Positions 25,654 through 34,648 of a stretch of DNA of 64,000 nt are shown here, in pieces (positions within the stretch are counted from its first letter, which is position 1; every line of letters starts with the position of its first letter). This DNA comes from Lachnospiraceae bacterium (GTDB lineage: Bacteria; Bacillota; Clostridia; Lachnospirales; Lachnospiraceae), in the NCBI GenBank assembly GCA_003507655.1, contig DNUZ01000001.1, forward strand, positions 10,198 to 74,197. The letters are read 5' to 3'. Below the pieces are notes generated by a model. That model was given only the letters and a program-made list of their open reading frames with translations. It had not been told where the DNA came from and ran no database searches. The position numbers and the translations under genes are program-made.

Positions 25654-27306
25654 ATGATGAGATCAATGTATTCTGGTGTATCAGGATTAAAAACACACCA
25701 GACGAAGATGGACGTTATCGGTAACAATATTGCAAACGTAAATACCGTAGGATTTAAATCATCTTCCGTAACATTCAGTGAGATTATGTATCAGAATTTA
25801 TCAGGAGCATCCGGACCAAATGCACTGACCGGTACCGGTGGTGTGAACGCAAAACAGATCGGTCTTGGTGTTACTACCGGTTCTACATCTGTTAATATTA
25901 CCGGTCCAGGAGCATCCCAGACAACCGGTCGAGCTTTTGATATCAAGCTCAATGATACCAATTCCGCAACCAGTTTCTTTATTGTAAGTAACGGTTCCGG
26001 CACGCAGTTTACAAGAGCTGGTTCCTTTTATGTAGATGGAGCAGGAAACCTCTGTATGACATCTACCGGATATAACGTTATGGGATGGCAGGTTGATCCG
26101 ACCACCGGAGATATCCGAAAAGATACGGTATCTGCACTTCGCGTTATGAGTGAAAAAAATATGACATCCGCACCGGAAGCAACGGTGAACGGCAGATGTG
26201 AAGGTGTCTTAGATAAAAACAGTACCGATGTTACCAGTGAAGCAGGACAGGCGATGAACTTAAGCTTCTACGATGCTCTTGGATATTCTTATGTTGCAAA
26301 ATTTGCGATCAAAGAAACGAACAGAGACACCGGAGAATATACAGTAGAGCTGACAGACATCTTAGATTCCACAAACAAGTCTATCTTAGACCAGACAAAA
26401 TATGACAGTGTTACAGGCACTTATGATCCGGATTACTTAGGAGATATTTTTGGTGCCGTAAAATCACAGACTAAGACTTACACACCGCGTGCAGGCTGGA
26501 CAACAGTAGATGCAGCAAATAACATTTTTGAATACAATGCAACTTATTACCGTTATGATGCAGCTGCAGGCAATTTAGTAGAAGTGACCGATAACGGCGG
26601 CGGTAACTATGTTCAGGTACCGGGTGGAACAACCAAGACATTAGCAGAGGCGTTTGGTGTATCACCTTATGCAACAGGTATTACTATGACAAACGGTGTG
26701 GTAACTGCCAATGTATCCGGTGCAAACTATACACTGAAGTTCAATCCGGATGACGGTGTTTTTGATTATATCGGTGCAACCGGTCAGGACAATGTATTTT
26801 TGAATTTAAAAGACACCTTAGGTGGTAATTTTGAGAACATTGACATTGATTTCACCGGAACTAAATGGTTCGATAATGGTGGAAGCTCTACCATTGGAAT
26901 GGATAAAGGTGATGTGGATGGAAAGACCGGAACGGGTAAGAAATTAGGAGATATGATCGGAGTCTTTGTAGATACTAACGGTAAGATCTATGGTTCTTAT
27001 GACAATGGTAATACCATTCTCTTAGGACAGATTGCCGTAGCCCAGTTTGCAAATGCAATGGGTCTTGAGAAGGTCGGAGACAACTGTTATACTACAACAT
27101 TGAACTCCGGTGAGTTCGATGGTATCGGTGTAGATATTACAGCAGGCGGTGGAACTATGTCTACCGGTATGTTAGAAATGTCCAACGTAGATCTGTCTTC
27201 AGAGTTTACGGAGATGATCACAACACAGAGAGGATTCCAGGCAAACTCCAGAATTATTACAGTATCCGACACACTGTTAGAGGAATTGATCAATCTGAAA
27301 CGATAA
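25654..27306 (+). CDS. flgE: Flagellar hook protein FlgE
   Basis: 550 residues. The N-terminal D0 segment MMRSMYSGVSGLKTHQTKMDVIGNNIANVNTVGFK and the C-terminal ITTQRGFQANSRIITVSDTLLEELINLKR are diagnostic. The middle (about 95-470) is a variable surface domain rich in Thr, Gly and Asp, making this hook protein longer than the common 260-400 residues. AGGAGGT lies before the ATG; a second ATG is next to it. It is followed by a perfect hairpin and a new promoter. Confidence 0.96.
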   Translation: MMRSMYSGVSGLKTHQTKMDVIGNNIANVNTVGFKSSSVTFSEIMYQNLSGASGPNALTGTGGVNAKQIGLGVTTGSTSVNITGPGASQTTGRAFDIKLNDTNSATSFFIVSNGSGTQFTRAGSFYVDGAGNLCMTSTGYNVMGWQVDPTTGDIRKDTVSALRVMSEKNMTSAPEATVNGRCEGVLDKNSTDVTSEAGQAMNLSFYDALGYSYVAKFAIKETNRDTGEYTVELTDILDSTNKSILDQTKYDSVTGTYDPDYLGDIFGAVKSQTKTYTPRAGWTTVDAANNIFEYNATYYRYDAAAGNLVEVTDNGGGNYVQVPGGTTKTLAEAFGVSPYATGITMTNGVVTANVSGANYTLKFNPDDGVFDYIGATGQDNVFLNLKDTLGGNFENIDIDFTGTKWFDNGGSSTIGMDKGDVDGKTGTGKKLGDMIGVFVDTNGKIYGSYDNGNTILLGQIAVAQFANAMGLEKVGDNCYTTTLNSGEFDGIGVDITAGGGTMSTGMLEMSNVDLSSEFTEMITTQRGFQANSRIITVSDTLLEELINLKR

Positions 27307-27347
27307 CTGAGAATCCCTGAGTGAGATGCTCAGATAGTAAAAAACAG

Positions 27348-27382
27348 ATATAGGGGAACGGAAATGAACCGTTCCCCTATAT
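27348..27382 (+). terminator. Perfect 14-bp hairpin between flgE and motA
   Basis: ATATAGGGGAACGG (27348-27361) pairs perfectly with CCGTTCCCCTATAT (27369-27382) around a seven-base loop. No strong T-run follows, so it may be a partial terminator or an mRNA stability element rather than a full stop. Confidence 0.65.
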
Positions 27383-27485
27383 CTTGTATAAGATCAGTGG
27401 AATAAAGATATTGCTAAATTTTGACAAAGTCTGCGGTATTTTAACAAAATATTTTATAAATAGCAAAAAATTCTTTTAAATATCG

Positions 27486-27514
27486 TAGACAAGAAACAAA
27501 AAATCTAGTAATAT
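27486..27514 (+). promoter_or_regulatory. Promoter upstream of motA
   Basis: TAGACA (27486-27491) and TAATAT (27509-27514) are 17 bases apart, about 85 bases before motA. The -10 overlaps the 18-bp motif shared with the flgB leader. The 293-base gap holds this promoter and the hairpin at 27348; no flbD-like ORF is present. Confidence 0.55.
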
Positions 27515-27516
27515 GT
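27499..27516 (+). promoter_or_regulatory. 18-bp motif shared with flgB leader (copy 2)
   Basis: AAAAATCTAGTAATATGT, 17 of 18 identical to 15587-15604 and placed at nearly the same distance from the next start codon. Confidence 0.5.
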
Positions 27517-27599
27517 TTATAAAGGTTTTCATGGCAATTTTGAGGAAAATATATCCTGTAAAATATGCCATAAATTATGGGAATAGGTAGGTGGACAGA

Positions 27600-28400
27600 T
27601 TGAATATTTCATCATTGGCAGGACTGATTTTAGGTTTTGGAATGTTTATCGTCGGCGTGTTAACCAGCGGTGGCGTGCAAATGTTTGGAAACTTCTGGGA
27701 TGTCCCGTCTCTTTTTATTACCATTGGAGGATCGTTAGCAGGTGTTATGATGTCAAATCAGATGCCGGACTTCATCAATGGATTGAAGGGTTTTAAACTG
27801 ATTTTTAAGAATGAGACAGCAGATACCGGAGAAGTAATCCGAAATATCATCAATCTGTCAAATATAGCCCGTAAGGAAGGACTGCTTGCATTAGAGGAAG
27901 CAGCATCCGATATAGAAGATGATTTCCTGAAAAAAGGAATTATGTTAGTTGTAGACGGTACGGATCCGGAACTGGTAAGAGGAATTTTAGAGACAGATTT
28001 AAACTGTATCGAGGACCGGCACAAAGGAGTTATCAGTGTCTGGGAAAAATGGGCAGAGTTAGGTCCTGCCTGGGGTATGATCGGTACCTTGGTTGGTCTG
28101 ATCAACATGTTACAGAAAATGGATGACCCGTCCACGATCGGACCGCAGATGGCAGTTGCACTTGTTACAACATTCTATGGTTCTATGATTGCAAACTGGC
28201 TTTGTACACCTACTGCAACAAAGTTGGCACAGATGAATGCAACAGAGATCAGACTGAAAGAGGTTACAGTCGAGGGACTGCTTTCCATACAGGCAGGTGA
28301 AAACCCTCGTGTAATAGAAGAAAAACTGAAATCGTTCTTATCTCCTGGAGTCAGAGAGAGCTTCTCAACTGATGGAAGGGAAGCCGGAGGTGAAGAATAG
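27600..28400 (+). CDS. motA: Flagellar motor stator protein MotA
   Basis: About 266 residues. The TTG at 27600, five bases after GGTGG, gives MNISSLAGLILGFG, the usual MotA start; an upstream in-frame GTG at 27591 is within the ribosome site. Membrane helices lie at 5-25, 35-50, about 150-172 and 182-205 (EKWAELGPAWGMIGTLVGLINML, VALVTTFYGSMIANWLCTP). The cytoplasmic loop carries charged residues that meet FliG. It forms the ion channel with MotB, whose GTG overlaps the motA stop by one base. Confidence 0.94.
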   Translation: MNISSLAGLILGFGMFIVGVLTSGGVQMFGNFWDVPSLFITIGGSLAGVMMSNQMPDFINGLKGFKLIFKNETADTGEVIRNIINLSNIARKEGLLALEEAASDIEDDFLKKGIMLVVDGTDPELVRGILETDLNCIEDRHKGVISVWEKWAELGPAWGMIGTLVGLINMLQKMDDPSTIGPQMAVALVTTFYGSMIANWLCTPTATKLAQMNATEIRLKEVTVEGLLSIQAGENPRVIEEKLKSFLSPGVRESFSTDGREAGGEE

Positions 28401-29209
28401 TGGCAAGACAGAAAAAAGAAGATCCACCGAAGGGTTCAGCACCATGGATGAATACGTTTGCTGATCTGATGAATCTTCTGCTTTGCTTTTTCGTATTGCT
28501 GTTTTCAATGTCTACAGTGGATGCGGAAAAATTCGAAATGGTAATCGCTTCACTGCAAAGCAGCTTTAGTATATTACCATCGGGAGGAGCATCTATCGGT
28601 GACGGACAGATGATATCAGCCGGTGTCAGTCAGTTAGAACTTTTAGATGAGTATTATAAAAAGCAGGCAAATTCCACGGACACGGAAGAAAGTGAAGAGA
28701 ATATCAAAGAGGCTTACGAACAGGAAGCGTTAGATGAGTCTGAAAAGATGGCAGAACAGGTGGAACAACAGGCACAGGAAGAAGGAATACAGAATCAGGT
28801 AGAAGTAGACTTTAATGCCCAATATGTTCTGATCACTCTGAATGGAGCGCTGCTATTTGATTCCGGTTCGGCAGATATCCGTGAAGATGCATATCCGTTA
28901 GTGGATAAGATTAGTAAAATCTTAAGTCAATATGACAAAAATATGATTGATATAGAAGGACACACAGACAATGTGCCAATCCATAATCAAAAATATGAAG
29001 ACAATGATGTGTTGTCAATGTATCGTGCGTTGACAGTGGCAGATTATATTCGTGAAAAGACGGATTTGGATCCGGGATTGATAAAATCCTCAGGAAGAGG
29101 AGATTATGTTCCGGTTGCAGATAACTCCACGCCGGAAGGAAGAGCGATCAACAGACGTGTGGAGGTTAAGATTTACAATTCTTATAACTCTCCGGCACAG
29201 GGAGAGTAG
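28400..29209 (+). CDS. motB: Flagellar motor stator protein MotB
   Basis: 269 residues from GTG 28400, seven bases after GGAGGTG. One membrane helix near residues 20-40 carries the ion-binding Asp (about residue 22, NTFADLMNLLLCFFVLLF). A Glu/Gln-rich linker (80-130) leads to an OmpA-like peptidoglycan-binding domain: LFDSGSADIREDA, IEGHTDNVPI, SSGRGDYVPV, NRRVEVKI. Proton versus sodium use cannot be fixed by eye. Confidence 0.95.
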   Translation: MARQKKEDPPKGSAPWMNTFADLMNLLLCFFVLLFSMSTVDAEKFEMVIASLQSSFSILPSGGASIGDGQMISAGVSQLELLDEYYKKQANSTDTEESEENIKEAYEQEALDESEKMAEQVEQQAQEEGIQNQVEVDFNAQYVLITLNGALLFDSGSADIREDAYPLVDKISKILSQYDKNMIDIEGHTDNVPIHNQKYEDNDVLSMYRALTVADYIREKTDLDPGLIKSSGRGDYVPVADNSTPEGRAINRRVEVKIYNSYNSPAQGE

Positions 29210-29221
29210 AAAGGAAGAACA

Positions 29222-29734
29222 ATGAAGAAAAATTTAATGTCAGTCCTGATACTGGCGCTGGTGTTGGTAAATACAATATTGACAGCAATTTTAGCAATTG
29301 GGATTATACCATCCGTAAAGAAATCCAATCAGCTTGTGGAGACAGTTGCCTCTGCAATCAATCTTGAGTTAAATGGTGCAAATGGCGAGAGTGCTGCAAG
29401 CGTGCCGATGGCGCAGATCGAGACTTATGATTTAGAGAATGAGATGACCATCAACTTTAAAAAAGGTGAAGATGGAAAAGACCATTATGTGGTATTAAAA
29501 GCATCTATTTCCATGGATACGAAGAACAAAGGATACAAGAGCTATGGAAAAGAAATTTCCACAAAAGCAAGTGTGATCCAGAATGAGATCAACAGTGTCG
29601 TGTCCAGCTATACATATGAAGAGTTCAGAGATGACCAGCAGGCAGTTCAGGATGAGATTTTAAAGAATCTCAGAACGATGTTTGATTCCGACTTTATTGT
29701 CAGTGTCGGATTCTCCAGCGTGACATGCCAGTAA
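29222..29734 (+). CDS. fliL: Flagellar basal body-associated protein FliL
   Basis: 170 residues. A single N-terminal membrane helix (LMSVLILALVLVNTILTAILAIGII) is followed by a periplasmic domain with YDLENEMTINFKKGEDGKDHYVVLKASISMD and a C-terminal part EEFRDDQQAVQDEILKNLRTMFDSDFI. FliL surrounds and stabilises the stator. It lies between motB and fliM, the common clostridial order. Confidence 0.88.
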   Translation: MKKNLMSVLILALVLVNTILTAILAIGIIPSVKKSNQLVETVASAINLELNGANGESAASVPMAQIETYDLENEMTINFKKGEDGKDHYVVLKASISMDTKNKGYKSYGKEISTKASVIQNEINSVVSSYTYEEFRDDQQAVQDEILKNLRTMFDSDFIVSVGFSSVTCQ

Positions 29735-29773
29735 AGAATAGGAAACAAAAGACGGACAGGTGGTGAGATTTAC

Positions 29774-30754
29774 ATGGGCGACGTCTTATCGCAAAATGAG
29801 ATTGATAATCTTCTGCAGGCATTAAGCAGTGGAGAACTGGATGCAGAAGAAATAAAAGACAGTGACGAAAAACAGATTAAAAATTATGATTTTGCACGAC
29901 CGGCAAAATTCTCCAAAGAACATCTGAGGACGTTGGAAATTATTTTTGAGCATTATGGACGGCTTTTGTCAACAAACCTTCCGGTTTATCTGCGAAAGGC
30001 AATACAGGTAGAAGTAATGAACTCAGAGGCAGTATCGTATTCAGAGTTCTCCAATGCACTATCAAATCCGGTTTTATTGGGAATCATTAATTTTGCACCT
30101 TTAAAAGGAAATATCATATTGGAAATTGCCTCTAATTTGGGTTATGCTATGGTTGATCGAATGTTAGGCGGCGAAGGGGAACCGTTAGAAAAGACCAGGG
30201 AATTCTCGGAAATTGAGCTTCTGATCATAGAGAGGATTCTGACCGTCTGTGTTAATCTGCTTCATGAACCATGGGAGAATGTTGTAGATATTCATCCGAG
30301 GTTAGAGAGGATTGAGACAAATTCACAGTTTGCTCAGATTATTTCACCGAGTGAAATGATAGCAATTGTGACGATCAATATAAAAATCGGAGATGTGGAA
30401 GGACTAATGAATGTCTGTCTGCCATATCTTACATTAGAAGACATTATGGATAAGCTGAATACGAAGTATTGGTATTCCACAATGCAGGATAAAGATGAAC
30501 AGCAATATGTAGATGCGATCGAGACATTGATCTCGAAAGCGCCGATACCAATGAAAGCAGTTCTTGGAAACAGCACGATCTCGGTCAGTGATTTTTCCGG
30601 TCTGCAGGTTGGAGATATTATCAGGCTTGATACAAAAGTAAATCAGGAACTGGATGTCTTTGTTGGAAATATCAAAAAATTTACTGCACTACCGGGTTCC
30701 TCGGGAGATAAATATGCGGTAAGAATTACATCAGTAATAAGAGAGGAGCAGTGA
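29774..30754 (+). CDS. fliM: Flagellar motor switch protein FliM
   Basis: 326 residues. The N-terminal CheY-P-binding peptide is MGDVLSQNEIDNLLQAL. YDFARPAKFSKEHLRTLEIIFEHYGR opens the middle domain, and a SpoA/FliN-like domain forms the C-terminus (ISVSDFSGLQVGDIIRLDTKVNQELDVFVG). FliM is part of the C-ring that sets rotation direction. The next gene, fliY, starts four bases later. Confidence 0.96.
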   Translation: MGDVLSQNEIDNLLQALSSGELDAEEIKDSDEKQIKNYDFARPAKFSKEHLRTLEIIFEHYGRLLSTNLPVYLRKAIQVEVMNSEAVSYSEFSNALSNPVLLGIINFAPLKGNIILEIASNLGYAMVDRMLGGEGEPLEKTREFSEIELLIIERILTVCVNLLHEPWENVVDIHPRLERIETNSQFAQIISPSEMIAIVTINIKIGDVEGLMNVCLPYLTLEDIMDKLNTKYWYSTMQDKDEQQYVDAIETLISKAPIPMKAVLGNSTISVSDFSGLQVGDIIRLDTKVNQELDVFVGNIKKFTALPGSSGDKYAVRITSVIREEQ

Positions 30755-30758
30755 AGTA

Positions 30759-31946
30759 ATGGATGGAATATTGTCACAGGAAGAAATCAGCGCATTACTG
30801 AATGATACGGGTTCTGAAAATGCAACACAGAATACTTCATTGACAGACAATGAAAAAGATGCTATTGGGGAAATAGCCAATATCAGCATGGGAACCGCGG
30901 CAACTACATTATTTTCGCTGGTAAACCGTAAAGTAGAGATTTCAACCCCGGTTGTAAGTTTGGCAACATGGGATGATATCGTAGAGGCTTATGAGAGACC
31001 GTGTGTATTTATCAGAATTGCATATACGGTAGGTCTCGATGGCAACAATCTTTTGATTTTAAAAGAAAATGATGTTAAGATTATTACCGACCTGATGATG
31101 GGCGGTGATGGAACAAATACAGATGGAGAATTAGGAGAATTGCACCTGAGTGCAATTTGTGAGGCAATGAACCAGATGATGGGTTCGGCAGCCACTTCAC
31201 TATCTTCCATGCTGAACAAGAAGATTGATATCAGCCCGCCACATGCGGATTTAATAGATTTACAGGAAAATGTGGATGAAGGAACTATTGATGAGTTCCT
31301 AAAGAATCCATTTGTTAAGATTTCTTTTAAAATGGAGATCGGCGATCTGGTAAACAGTACGATCATGCAGTTGTATCCAATCTCTTTTGCAAAAGAGATG
31401 TGTGCAAGTATTACACAGAACATGGAACAGGATGCAGCAGCAAATGCATCTGTAACACCACAGCCGGAGGCAAAACCGGAACCACAGCCGACACCGCAGC
31501 CTGCTCCACAGCAGACAATGCAGAGTCAGCCGATGATGGATCAGGGGATGATGGGTCAGGCAATGCAAGGTCAGCCAATGATGGGTCAACCGATGCAGGG
31601 ACAGCCGATGATGGGTCAACAAATGATGAGCCAGCCAATGATGGGTCAGCCGGTCAATGTACAGCCGGCACAGTTCCAGCCATTTATGGGGGATTTGTCC
31701 GCTGCATTCCAGAAAGAGAACATTGATCTGATCATGGATGTTCCACTGGAGGTTACGGTAGAGTTAGGAAGGACCAGCAAGTCCATTCAGGAAATTTTAG
31801 ATTTTGCACCGGGAACTATTATCGAGTTAAATAAGATTGCCGGTGAGCCGATTGATGTATTAGTCAATGGCAAATATGTAGCTAAAGGCGAAGTTGTTGT
31901 AATTGAAGAAAGTTTTGGAGTAAGAATTACAGAAATTATCAAATAG
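30759..31946 (+). CDS. fliY: Flagellar motor switch phosphatase FliY, with Met/Gln-rich linker
   Basis: 395 residues. The N-terminal CheY-P-binding peptide is MDGILSQEEISALLN. The CheC-like domain has two phosphatase ExxN centres (IGEIANISMGTAA and CEAMNQMMGSAA). The C-terminal FliN domain reads LEVTVELGRTSKSIQEILDFAPGTIIELNK. Between them, about residues 235-305 form a Pro/Gln then Met/Gln/Gly repeat (units like GQPMMGQPMQ), encoded by direct DNA repeats at about 31530-31660. FliY forms the C-ring and removes phosphate from CheY. Confidence 0.95.
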   Translation: MDGILSQEEISALLNDTGSENATQNTSLTDNEKDAIGEIANISMGTAATTLFSLVNRKVEISTPVVSLATWDDIVEAYERPCVFIRIAYTVGLDGNNLLILKENDVKIITDLMMGGDGTNTDGELGELHLSAICEAMNQMMGSAATSLSSMLNKKIDISPPHADLIDLQENVDEGTIDEFLKNPFVKISFKMEIGDLVNSTIMQLYPISFAKEMCASITQNMEQDAAANASVTPQPEAKPEPQPTPQPAPQQTMQSQPMMDQGMMGQAMQGQPMMGQPMQGQPMMGQQMMSQPMMGQPVNVQPAQFQPFMGDLSAAFQKENIDLIMDVPLEVTVELGRTSKSIQEILDFAPGTIIELNKIAGEPIDVLVNGKYVAKGEVVVIEESFGVRITEIIK

Positions 31947-31970
31947 AATGAAAAATAAGGAGATTAAACT

Positions 31971-32333
31971 ATGGCAAAGAGTATTTTAATTTGTGACGAT
32001 GCAGCATTTATGCGAATGATGATCAAGGACATTCTCACAAAAAACGGGTATGCAATTGCAGGAGAAGCAGAAAATGGAGCAAAAGCGGTTGAAAAGTATA
32101 ATGAGACAAAACCGGATTTAGTTCTTATGGATATCACAATGCCGGAAATGGATGGAATCCAGGCATTAAAGAAGATTAAAGAGGCTGATGCAAACGCTGC
32201 CGTTATCATGTGTTCAGCAATGGGCCAGCAGGCAATGGTTATTGAAGCGATCCAGTCAGGAGCAAAAGACTTTATTGTAAAACCGTTTCAGGCAGAACGT
32301 GTATTAGAGGCTGTTAAAAAAGTAGTTGGTTAA
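31971..32333 (+). CDS. cheY: Chemotaxis response regulator CheY
   Basis: 120 residues, a single receiver domain. The phosphoacceptor is Asp54 (VLMDITMPEMDG), with acidic residues at ICDDAAFMR and the conserved Lys in DFIVKPF. CheA phosphorylates it and it binds FliM/FliY to alter flagellar rotation. AAGGAG precedes the ATG. Confidence 0.96.
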   Translation: MAKSILICDDAAFMRMMIKDILTKNGYAIAGEAENGAKAVEKYNETKPDLVLMDITMPEMDGIQALKKIKEADANAAVIMCSAMGQQAMVIEAIQSGAKDFIVKPFQAERVLEAVKKVVG

Positions 32334-32336
32334 AGG

Positions 32337-32720
32337 ATGATTTTATTACAGATGAAGACTTCCGGTTTTGACAGTTTTATACAGTTGTTGGGAGTCCTGC
32401 TGATTTTCATTTTTGTTCTGGCAATTACATATTTTACAACGAAATGGATTGCAGGGTATCAGAAGAGCAGATCTTTTAATAAGAATCTGCGGATCGTTGA
32501 GACTTTGCGTCTGACACAGAACAAATATATTCAGATTATTGAAGCCGGTGAGGTTTATTTGGTCATTGGTGTTGGAAAAGATGAGATTACCATGCTGACA
32601 ACGCTGACAAAAGAGCAGCTTCATGATCTGGATACTTATGAAGTGATAAAACAGACAGAGGCAGGAGAAAACTTTCAGGAGATTCTGAAAAAAATCAAAG
32701 AACGCCTGCCAAAGAAATAG
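32337..32720 (+). CDS. fliO: Flagellar biosynthetic protein FliO
   Basis: 127 residues. One membrane helix (SFIQLLGVLLIFIFVLAITYFTT) is followed by a small cytoplasmic domain with NLRIVETLRLTQNKYIQIIEAG and YLVIGVGKDEITML, the FliO/FliZ pattern. Starts at 32337 or 32352 are both possible. FliO helps assemble the FliP ring. It lies between cheY and fliP, as in Bacillus (fliZ there). Confidence 0.85.
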   Translation: MILLQMKTSGFDSFIQLLGVLLIFIFVLAITYFTTKWIAGYQKSRSFNKNLRIVETLRLTQNKYIQIIEAGEVYLVIGVGKDEITMLTTLTKEQLHDLDTYEVIKQTEAGENFQEILKKIKERLPKK

Positions 32721-32729
32721 GCAGAAAAG

Positions 32730-33563
32730 ATGAAGAAATTTAAGAAGTGGTATTGTATCGCTTCCGTTGTGTTTGCGACCGTTGTACTGGTGTTGACACT
32801 TTCTATGTGTACAACACAGACGGCATATGCAACTTCAGCGGGGAGCAGTACGAAGACAACGAGTGAAAAAAAGTCGGTACCTGATGCCGCAGAAGATGTA
32901 AACAATGGTTTTTCCATTGCATACAACAACGATGGGGGAAGCCTTTCAGCTCCGATTAAGATCCTGCTATTCTTAACAGTGATCACATTAGCACCATCGA
33001 TTCTGATCATGCTGACCTCGTTTACGAGGATCATCGTAGTGCTTCATTTTTTAAGGAGTGCGATTGGTACGCAGACATCTCCACCGAACCAGGTTCTGAT
33101 AGGACTTGCACTGTTTCTGACATTATTTATCATGTCACCGGTGTTTACGCAGATCAATGAAAAAGCGATCAAACCATTAGATGCCGGGGAGATTACGCAG
33201 GAAGAAGCATTAGAGATAGGAATGGAACCGCTTCGGGAGTTTATGTTTGGTCAGACACAGGTAAAAGATATTAACCTGTTTTGTGAAATTGCAAACGTAA
33301 CCTATGAAGACAAGGAAGAAATTACAAACACCGTCTTAATACCGGCGTTTATTATCAGTGAACTCCGTCAGGCGTTTATTATAGGATTTATCATTTATAT
33401 TCCGTTCATTGTCATTGATATGGTGGTATCATCCGTATTGATGTCCATGGGTATGATGATGCTTCCACCGACAACCATTTCTTTACCATTTAAGATTCTC
33501 TTATTCATTTTAGCGGATGGATGGGATCTGGTAATCGGAAATCTGGTAAAAACGTTTATGTGA
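32730..33563 (+). CDS. fliP: Flagellar export gate protein FliP
   Basis: 277 residues. The N-terminus has a cleavable-signal-like segment (WYCIASVVFATVVLVLTLS, then AYATSA). The conserved body has TLAPSILIMLTSFTRIIVVLHFLRSAIGTQTSPPNQVLIGLALFLT and ISELRQAFIIGFIIYIPFIVIDMVVSSVLMSMGMMMLPP. FliP forms the core of the export pore with FliQ and FliR. Confidence 0.96.
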   Translation: MKKFKKWYCIASVVFATVVLVLTLSMCTTQTAYATSAGSSTKTTSEKKSVPDAAEDVNNGFSIAYNNDGGSLSAPIKILLFLTVITLAPSILIMLTSFTRIIVVLHFLRSAIGTQTSPPNQVLIGLALFLTLFIMSPVFTQINEKAIKPLDAGEITQEEALEIGMEPLREFMFGQTQVKDINLFCEIANVTYEDKEEITNTVLIPAFIISELRQAFIIGFIIYIPFIVIDMVVSSVLMSMGMMMLPPTTISLPFKILLFILADGWDLVIGNLVKTFM

Positions 33564-33588
33564 CAGATAGATAAAAGGAGTGAGGAGA

Positions 33589-33861
33589 ATGATTACACAG
33601 GGAGAAGTTTTAGATATTGCGAGTCAGGCAATTTATACGATTATCGTGGTATCGGCTCCGCTCTTATTGGTGTCATTGATCATAGGTCTGATCATCAGTA
33701 TCTTTCAGACGGTGACATCCATACAGGAACAGACCCTTACGTTTGTGCCGAAGATTCTTGCCGTGTTTGTAGGAATGATGATTTTTGGTTCATGGATACT
33801 GACACAGCTAACAGAGTATATTACAGATTTGTGGTCGAATTTCGGCGTATTCTTAAGCTAA
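33589..33861 (+). CDS. fliQ: Flagellar export gate protein FliQ
   Basis: 90 residues from ATG 33589 (MITQGEVLDIASQAIY), just after GAGGAGA; an in-frame GTG at 33580 is less likely. Two membrane hairpin helices, with LIIGLIISIFQTVTSIQEQTLTFVPK as signature. Confidence 0.95.
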   Translation: MITQGEVLDIASQAIYTIIVVSAPLLLVSLIIGLIISIFQTVTSIQEQTLTFVPKILAVFVGMMIFGSWILTQLTEYITDLWSNFGVFLS

Positions 33862-33867
33862 GCGGTT

Positions 33868-34647
33868 ATGGTAAATTTGAGTTTTTCTTTAGTTACATTT
33901 GAATACTTTTTGATGATAGTGGTCAGAGTTGCGAGTTTTGTGGCAGTAGCACCATTTTATGGAACCAATAATACACCAAGACGTGTAAAAATTGGTTTTT
34001 CCGTAATGGTTGCTATACTGCTGTTTCAGATTTTAGAGAGACCTGCACTTGATTACGAAGGTGTATTTGGATTTGCCGTTATCATTATCAGGGAGGGAAT
34101 TACAGGATTGCTCATAGGATTTGCGGCAAGTGTTTGTAATTCCATTATTTTATTAGCGGGAAATATGATCGATATGGAAATCGGATTGTCGATGGCAACC
34201 GAGTATGACCCGATGAATAATACACAGGTCAATATTACCGGTCAGTTGTATAATTATCTGTTATTGCTGTTGCTGATCGCAACGGATATGCATCATTATA
34301 TTCTGCGTGCGGTGGTGGATTCCTACAAACTGATTCCGGTCAATGGACAGGTGTTTCAATGGGATCATCTGTTCCAGTCGTTTTTAACTTATATGACAGA
34401 TCTGTTTGTGATCGCATTCCGGATCATTTTACCAATTTTTGCAGTTATGATGATACTGAACTGCATTTTGGGAATTATGGCAAAAGTTGCACCGCAGATG
34501 AACATGTTTGCCATCGGTATGCAGATGAAGATCCTGATAGGATTTTTAATTATGTTTTTGACCATTCGGCTTTTACCAAGCATTTCAAACTTTGTGTTTA
34601 AAGAAATGAAAAAGCTGATCGTATCATTTATAGAAGGAATGTACTGA
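33868..34647 (+). CDS. fliR: Flagellar export gate protein FliR
   Basis: 259 residues, six or so membrane helices. Signatures include RVASFVAVAPFYGTNNTPRRVKIGFS, EGITGLLIGFAASVCNSIILLAGNMIDMEIGLSMA and LGIMAKVAPQMNMFAIGMQMKI. It completes the FliPQR gate and is six bases after fliQ. Confidence 0.96.
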   Translation: MVNLSFSLVTFEYFLMIVVRVASFVAVAPFYGTNNTPRRVKIGFSVMVAILLFQILERPALDYEGVFGFAVIIIREGITGLLIGFAASVCNSIILLAGNMIDMEIGLSMATEYDPMNNTQVNITGQLYNYLLLLLLIATDMHHYILRAVVDSYKLIPVNGQVFQWDHLFQSFLTYMTDLFVIAFRIILPIFAVMMILNCILGIMAKVAPQMNMFAIGMQMKILIGFLIMFLTIRLLPSISNFVFKEMKKLIVSFIEGMY

Positions 34648-34648
34648 T

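Noticed and set aside
27307..27599. flbD gene between flgE and motA
   Set aside because: No open frame of about 60 codons with FlbD features is present in either strand of this gap.
31400..31726. Long open frames on both strands across the fliY repeat region
   Set aside because: They are other-frame readings of the Met/Gln repeat code inside fliY; no ribosome site and extreme composition (for example Asp/Gly/Ser runs).
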